NCBI GenBank assembly: GCA_030836725.1
Contig: JAUPLV010000077.1
Coordinates: forward strand, 1 to 10,068
Length of the DNA: 10,068 nt
Direction: 5' to 3'
Source of the DNA: Pseudomonadota bacterium
Lineage (GTDB): Bacteria > Pseudomonadota > Gammaproteobacteria > Burkholderiales > Thiobacillaceae
Under the pieces are notes generated by a model, which had not been told where the DNA came from, searched no databases, and worked only from the letters and a program-made list of their open reading frames with translations. The position numbers and the translations under genes were made by a program. How positions within the stretch are numbered: position 1 is the stretch's first letter; every line of letters starts with the position of its first letter. This document shows, in pieces, positions 6,262 through 10,068 of the stretch.

Positions 6262-7287
6262 TCATGGCGCGGGCAAGCCGCTGCGCTCGCGCAAAAACCG
6301 GATGACTTCAGGCTTGAATTCCCCACGTTCCAGCGCGCTCCGATACACCATCCGCGCTTCCTCGGTCCGCCCCTGCGCTTCCAGTGCCAGCCCCAGGCCG
6401 AGCAGCCAGCCGCCCCGGCCGGGGTCGGTAGCCAGCGCACGCCGATAAGCCCGGCCCGCCTCCTCATGGTGCTGCGCCTGCGACAGCAAGGCCCCCATCA
6501 AGGCATGATCCGCTGGTCGCAAGCTCGCCTGCCCCCGCACCAGCCAGTCCAGCGCCTCGTCTCGCCGCCCCTGATCCGCCAGCAGGCGCCCGGTCGCGAT
6601 CGCCAGCCCCTCGTCCGCCCGCAGATCGAAGCCCGTCTTCAAAAGCGACAGCGCCGCCTCGGCCTGCCCGCCCTCCTGCAACAACCCCGCGAGCTGGATG
6701 CGCGCATTCGCCATCCCCGGATTGCGCTCCAGTGCCTGCCGGTACTTGCCGATCGCCGCATCGAGCTTGCCGGCGCGGTGCAATGTCTGGGCCTCGTCGT
6801 AATACTGCCGCGCCTCGGCTTCGGGCGATGGCTCGGTCATTTCCTTGACGACGGCGGGCTCCGCCCGCGCCACGGGCGCAACGACCGATTGAACCGGGAT
6901 CGAAGGCTTGGGCACGCCAGACAGCGGGCGTTCCGGACGCGTTTGCTCAGGCGCCGCGATGATGGGCTCCGCAACGGAAGCGGCAATGACCGCTTGCCGC
7001 GCATTTCGAATAGCGGGCGCCGCTTGAGCCGGCGCCATGGCAACCGTCGTGGCCGCGGCCTTCTGCCGGGCAATCGCGGGCGCGGCCGGCGCCTCGACAA
7101 CTTCCGGCGCGGCCGGCAGCATCCAGTAGATCGCCGCCGCCCCTGCCGCCAGCAGCCCCAGCCCGCCCAGAATCCGCCCTGCCGGGCGGCGATTCGCGCC
7201 GAACGTTCCCGTTGGCGCGGCAGGCGGCGCGGACGCGGCGGCATCCCGCGCATCGAGTTCCCGCAACATCTGGTTGATCACACTCAT
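6262..7287 (-). CDS. mshN: MshN-like TPR protein of pilus biogenesis
   Basis: A 341-residue bitopic inner-membrane protein. The N-terminus MSVINQMLRELDAR is the hallmark of MshN proteins of mannose-sensitive haemagglutinin (type IV) pilus systems. One membrane helix lies at about 39-57, preceded by basic residues (N-terminus in the cytoplasm). An Ala/Pro-rich linker (about 58-150) follows, then roughly four to five TPR units from 157 to 325; the first is clearest (ARQYYDEAQTLHRAGKLD and on to ALERNP). The TPR part should face the periplasm and bind other pilus components; in known systems the role of MshN is poorly defined. The ATG at 7287 lies 7 nt after the mshM stop, so translation is probably coupled; only a weak ribosome binding site is seen. 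It is the last clear msh gene here: mshE and mshG, which normally follow, are absent. Confidence 0.85.
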   Translation of the reverse strand: MSVINQMLRELDARDAAASAPPAAPTGTFGANRRPAGRILGGLGLLAAGAAAIYWMLPAAPEVVEAPAAPAIARQKAAATTVAMAPAQAAPAIRNARQAVIAASVAEPIIAAPEQTRPERPLSGVPKPSIPVQSVVAPVARAEPAVVKEMTEPSPEAEARQYYDEAQTLHRAGKLDAAIGKYRQALERNPGMANARIQLAGLLQEGGQAEAALSLLKTGFDLRADEGLAIATGRLLADQGRRDEALDWLVRGQASLRPADHALMGALLSQAQHHEEAGRAYRRALATDPGRGGWLLGLGLALEAQGRTEEARMVYRSALERGEFKPEVIRFLRERSGLPAP

Positions 7288-7294
7288 CCGCTTT

Positions 7295-8272
7295 TCAGCC
7301 CAGAAAGCGCCAGCCGGCGGCGGCCGCTGCGGCAGTCAGCCCCAGCAAGGCCAGTCCCCAGGCCAGCGGGGCGACCGACACGCCTTTGCGGGCGGCGAGC
7401 GTATCGCGCGCAGCCGCCATCACGTGACGACGCGTGACCTGTTGCGCCCCCCGGCCGAAGGCCAGCATCATGGCCTTGGCAGCGACGATGTTCGCCAGCC
7501 GCGGCAAGCCGCGGGAAACGCGCCACAGCGCGTGCGCCGCCCAGCGGGTGAATAGCGCCCCGTCGCCCCCCGCCACCTTCAGGCGATGCGACACATAGGC
7601 CGCCATTTCGCGGCGATCGAGCGGCCGCAAGACCGCATGGAAGCTGATGCGGGTGAGAATTTGCCGGGTATTTTTTTCGTGCAGCCGGGTCATCAGCTCG
7701 GGCTGGCCGAACAGCACGACCTGCAGCAATTTTCGCTTCTCGGTTTCCAGGTTGGTGAGCAGGCGCACCGCTTCGAGCGTGTCGGCAGGCAGGGCCTGCG
7801 CCTCGTCGATCAGCACGACCGGCTGCCGGGCCTGCCGGGCCAGGGCGATGAAATGCCGCTCCAGGCGGTGCAGCAGGTCTTCGCGGGCGCCGTCGGCCGG
7901 CACGCCGAACTCATTTGCGATCGCCGCATACAGACCGCGCGGATCGAGGCCCGGATTGGGCACGAATGCCGCCTGCCAGCGCGCCGGCAAGGTGTTCAGC
8001 ACGCGCCGCAAAAGCAGCGTCTTGCCGGTGCCGACCTCGCCTTCGACCACCAGAAAACCTTCGCCCGCGTTCAGCGCATAGCGCAGGGTTTCGTGAGCCT
8101 CCTGGTGCGGTAGCGCGGGGAAGAAAAAGCTGGTGTCGGGGGTCAGGCCGAACGGCGGCTCGCGCAGGCCGAAGTGCTCCCACCAGGCGGTCGCACTGGA
8201 AGCGGCCGTCGACTGCTTGCGGCCCTCATGAGTGCCGCGCCGGCCTGACGATTTCCGCATTCGATTACCCAT
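7295..8272 (-). CDS. mshM: MshM/ExeA-like AAA ATPase of pilus or type II secretion assembly
   Basis: AAA+ ATPase of the ExeA/GspA/MshM group, which uses ATP to help place the secretin or pilus machine in the envelope. Of 325 residues, WWEHFGLREPPFGLTPDTSFF (from about 30) is the family N-terminal signature; Walker A is GEVGTGKT (78-85), Walker B VVLIDEAQ (152-159), followed by LLTNLETE (171-178), LFGQPEL (187-193) and RISFHAVLRPL (208-218). A hydrophobic segment at about 300-318 suggests a C-terminal membrane anchor. The first ~29 residues are a basic, Ser-rich extension before the family start; no in-frame start lies between Met5 and the signature, so the extension is real, though Met1 (8272) and Met5 (8260) are both possible. 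It sits 45 nt after mshL and 7 nt before mshN, in the order expected for msh clusters. Confidence 0.88.
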   Translation of the reverse strand: MGNRMRKSSGRRGTHEGRKQSTAASSATAWWEHFGLREPPFGLTPDTSFFFPALPHQEAHETLRYALNAGEGFLVVEGEVGTGKTLLLRRVLNTLPARWQAAFVPNPGLDPRGLYAAIANEFGVPADGAREDLLHRLERHFIALARQARQPVVLIDEAQALPADTLEAVRLLTNLETEKRKLLQVVLFGQPELMTRLHEKNTRQILTRISFHAVLRPLDRREMAAYVSHRLKVAGGDGALFTRWAAHALWRVSRGLPRLANIVAAKAMMLAFGRGAQQVTRRHVMAAARDTLAARKGVSVAPLAWGLALLGLTAAAAAAGWRFLG

Positions 8273-8317
8273 TGACCTGCTGGGTTGTTACGCTGAGCAT
8301 CCGCCGAAACGTCCGGA

Positions 8318-9964
8318 TCATGGCGTGGACTGCGGCAACTCGTAGTTCCGGAAACGATGCTGGGTCGCCGCCAGATCGCGGTCCCAGTCCTGGCTGTCGC
8401 GGATCAGCGTGGTCTTGATCAGCACCACCAGCTCGCGCTTCTGGCTGGCCTGGCTGGTGTTGCCGAAGAGTTGCCCCACAATGGGGATTTCGCCGAGCAG
8501 CGGAATGCGACTTTTATCGTCTCCGAAGGACTGGCTCATCAGCCCGCCGATGGCGACGATATGGCCATCCTTCAAGCGCACCACGCTGTCGGTTTCGGAG
8601 ATGCTGCTGGACGCCAGCGGCAGGAGGTAGGTGCCCAGGTCACCCAGGGTGATTTCTTTCTGCTTTTCGGTGACGGCGCTGACCGAGGGGCGGACGTGCA
8701 GCGTGATGTTGTCCCCGTCGTCGATTTGCGGGGTCACGTCCAGCGCAATGCCGGAAAAGAAGGGCTGCACCACAACCGTGGGCGGCGTGGCAGGAACCCC
8801 CACTGCCGCCGCCGTGCCGCCGGTGATTTCAGTGACGAAAAAGTCGTCCGTCCCCACCTTGAGCACCGCTTTCTGGTTGTTGATGGTGGCGATGCGCGGG
8901 CTGGACAGCACATGCACCGTTCCCTGGCTCTTGATCAGGTTGATGACCGCGCCAAAATCCCCATCGTTGAAGGCCAGGCCGAACAAGCTCCCGGTCGGGC
9001 CGGGGATGAGTCCGCCCAGCATTTGCTCCAGCGTCCCGCCCAGGTTGATTGGCGGCGTGCCGTCGGGATTGAGACCGTTCACGCCGATCTTCAACTTGCC
9101 GCTTTGTTGCAGCGTCGCCCAGTTGATCCCGGACTGGAAACCGTCATTCAGCTGCACTTCCAGAATCTTGGCTTCCAGCATCACCTGGCGAGCGCTCACC
9201 AGCTCCGAGGCGCGCAAATACTTTTCCACCATATACAGGCTGGCTGGCGCCGCTTTCACGATGACAAGACCGGATTGCGCGCTCACCACCACGCTGCCGG
9301 CCTCGCCGACCAGCGTTTTCAGGGCGGTTCCGATTTCCTCCCAGTAGTTCGAGTCGGTCGACGTTTGCACGCTGCTGGTTTCCAGCGATTTGGATGCGCT
9401 GCCGGACGAAGACCCGCTACCGCTACTACCGCCGCCGCTGCCGCTCGTGCTGACCGATCCGGACACCACGCGCATGTCCGACTTGCCCTTGCGCTGCATC
9501 GCCAGGGCGTTCAGATGATAGATGCGCGTTTGCATGGCGGGCGACGGCACGATGATGCGCTTGCCCTGCACTTCGTATTCGTAGCCGTACAGCGCGCGCA
9601 CCGCTTCCATTGCCTCGGGCACCGTCACGTTCTTCAGGTTGAGGGTCAGGGTGCCGGTGACATCGGGATGCACCAGCATGCTGTAGGGCGTGCCGGTCAC
9701 CATGCCCATGAACACCTCGGACGCCCTGGCATTGTTTACCGTCAGGCTGAAGCGGGGCTCGTCACTGGCAGGCTTCACCGCGGCAGGCGTCTCGCGCACC
9801 GCGTCCATCACCGCCTGCTGCACGGCAGCCGGCGGCGGGGCAAGCGCCGCCGGCTGGGCGGCGGGCGTTTCCAGCGCGGCATTCAGCGCATCCTTTCCCC
9901 CCTTGCCGAACGGGGTGGCACAGCCGCTCAATACCAGTACCGCCAAGACAATATGTTTATGCAT
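8318..9964 (-). CDS. mshL: MshL-type secretin, outer-membrane pilus pore lipoprotein
   Basis: Outer-membrane secretin (PulD/PilQ/MshL family) forming the multimeric channel through which the pilus or substrate passes. The 548-residue product has a lipoprotein signal MHKHIVLAVLVLSGC with lipidation at C15, an Ala/Pro-rich spacer (about 35-68), a secretin N-terminal (STN-like) domain (about 71-140), a Ser/Gly-rich linker (about 166-205), a second N domain (about 208-252) and the beta-barrel secretin domain (about 258-522). VLSSPRIATINNQKAVLKVG (352-371) and IPLLGEIPIVGQLF (487-500) are the classic secretin signatures. Length fits MshL (~540-580). An in-frame TTG lies at 9970, but the ATG at 9964 is preferred because AGGA (9972-9975) is 7 nt upstream of it. 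It starts 2 nt after the stop of the preceding frame and is followed by mshM. Confidence 0.93.
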   Translation of the reverse strand: MHKHIVLAVLVLSGCATPFGKGGKDALNAALETPAAQPAALAPPPAAVQQAVMDAVRETPAAVKPASDEPRFSLTVNNARASEVFMGMVTGTPYSMLVHPDVTGTLTLNLKNVTVPEAMEAVRALYGYEYEVQGKRIIVPSPAMQTRIYHLNALAMQRKGKSDMRVVSGSVSTSGSGGGSSGSGSSSGSASKSLETSSVQTSTDSNYWEEIGTALKTLVGEAGSVVVSAQSGLVIVKAAPASLYMVEKYLRASELVSARQVMLEAKILEVQLNDGFQSGINWATLQQSGKLKIGVNGLNPDGTPPINLGGTLEQMLGGLIPGPTGSLFGLAFNDGDFGAVINLIKSQGTVHVLSSPRIATINNQKAVLKVGTDDFFVTEITGGTAAAVGVPATPPTVVVQPFFSGIALDVTPQIDDGDNITLHVRPSVSAVTEKQKEITLGDLGTYLLPLASSSISETDSVVRLKDGHIVAIGGLMSQSFGDDKSRIPLLGEIPIVGQLFGNTSQASQKRELVVLIKTTLIRDSQDWDRDLAATQHRFRNYELPQSTP

Positions 9965-9966
9965 GT

Positions 9967-10068
9967 TCAATTCCTGTTTTTCCGGGCCGGGCGGGCTTGC
10001 GCTTGCGGCTGTGTGCGGATCGCGTGATCGAGCAGGTAGACGGCGCGGCGCCCGCCCTTGTCAGAAAG
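9967..10068 (-). CDS. 3' end of the gene upstream of mshL, probably mshK
   Basis: The last 33 codons of a minus-strand frame enter from the right edge and stop with TGA at 9967-9969. The visible peptide includes SDKGGRRAVYLLDHAIRTQ and a basic tail ARPARKNRN. Third codon positions are mostly G or C, as in the neighbours, and the stop lies 2 nt before the mshL ATG, so coupling is likely. In msh clusters mshK precedes mshL, which makes mshK the best guess, but the fragment has no diagnostic motif. Another frame is also open here until just inside mshL, so even the frame choice is only likely. Confidence 0.5.
   Translation of the reverse strand, partial: LSDKGGRRAVYLLDHAIRTQPQAQARPARKNRN
9972..9975 (-). 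promoter_or_regulatory. Ribosome binding site that sets the mshL start
   Basis: AGGA on the minus strand lies 7 nt from the ATG at 9964 but only 1 nt from the in-frame TTG at 9970. This spacing favours the ATG and gives a lipoprotein signal of 14 residues before the Cys. Confidence 0.7.

Noticed and set aside
6211..7437. 408-codon plus-strand ORF opposite mshN
   Set aside because: Its product is a monotonous Arg/Pro/Gln-rich sequence without domains, and it covers the well-supported MshN gene. It arises from the GC-rich codon pattern of the other strand.
8357..10027. 556-codon plus-strand ORF opposite mshL
   Set aside because: The translation is His/Arg/Ala/Gln-rich with no motif, while the minus strand encodes a complete secretin with all signatures. 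A composition shadow.

Overview
The window is a GC-rich, densely coded bacterial chromosome segment. Gene content and protein style fit a betaproteobacterium, perhaps of the Thiobacillus/Nitrosomonadales kind: the TypA has the SGLNG form of the G5 loop that I remember from betaproteobacteria, and there is an Msh-type pilus-biogenesis block. The taxonomic call is inference from remembered family features, not a search. I see no RNA gene, insertion sequence, prophage, CRISPR array or defence island.

Layout from left to right. (1) Positions 1-1780, + strand: typA/bipA, lacking only about 18-22 N-terminal codons. It ends at a strong hairpin terminator whose last T is also the first base of the convergent neighbour's stop codon. 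(2) 1814-2455, - strand: a membrane-anchored protein resembling the GRDP-like family, with a Cys/Gly-rich tail. (3) 2554-5781, + strand: a tight three-gene operon of rmuC, an MtfA-like zinc peptidase (4-nt gap) and a class I aminotransferase (ATGA overlap). A perfect TATAAT box lies so close to the rmuC ATG that the transcript may be leaderless. (4) A bidirectional terminator at 5780-5805 separates that operon from a convergent 78-residue Ala/Pro-rich lipoprotein gene (5825-6061, - strand) built from 21-bp and 27-bp tandem repeats. (5) 6262-10068, - strand: an operon in the order (mshK end)-mshL-mshM-mshN, followed by a possible 22-codon ORF with a good ribosome binding site.

How the genes work together. 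The right-hand block encodes parts of a type IV pilus / type II secretion-like envelope machine: an outer-membrane lipoprotein secretin (MshL), an ExeA-like AAA ATPase with a C-terminal membrane anchor (MshM), and a bitopic TPR protein (MshN). This order matches the mshK-L-M-N part of mannose-sensitive haemagglutinin pilus clusters. The usual next genes (mshE assembly ATPase, mshG platform protein) do not follow mshN here; the strand instead runs into the repeat lipoprotein, which has its own promoter-like sequence. The central operon joins a putative nuclease-like coiled-coil protein, a peptidase and an aminotransferase with no obvious shared pathway.

Gaps: the longest stretch without a firm gene is 6062-6261 (200 bp), which holds the lipoprotein leader region, a promoter candidate, an AT-rich inverted repeat, the small ORF and a weak hairpin. 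Two very long ORFs opposite mshN and mshL are judged to be composition shadows.
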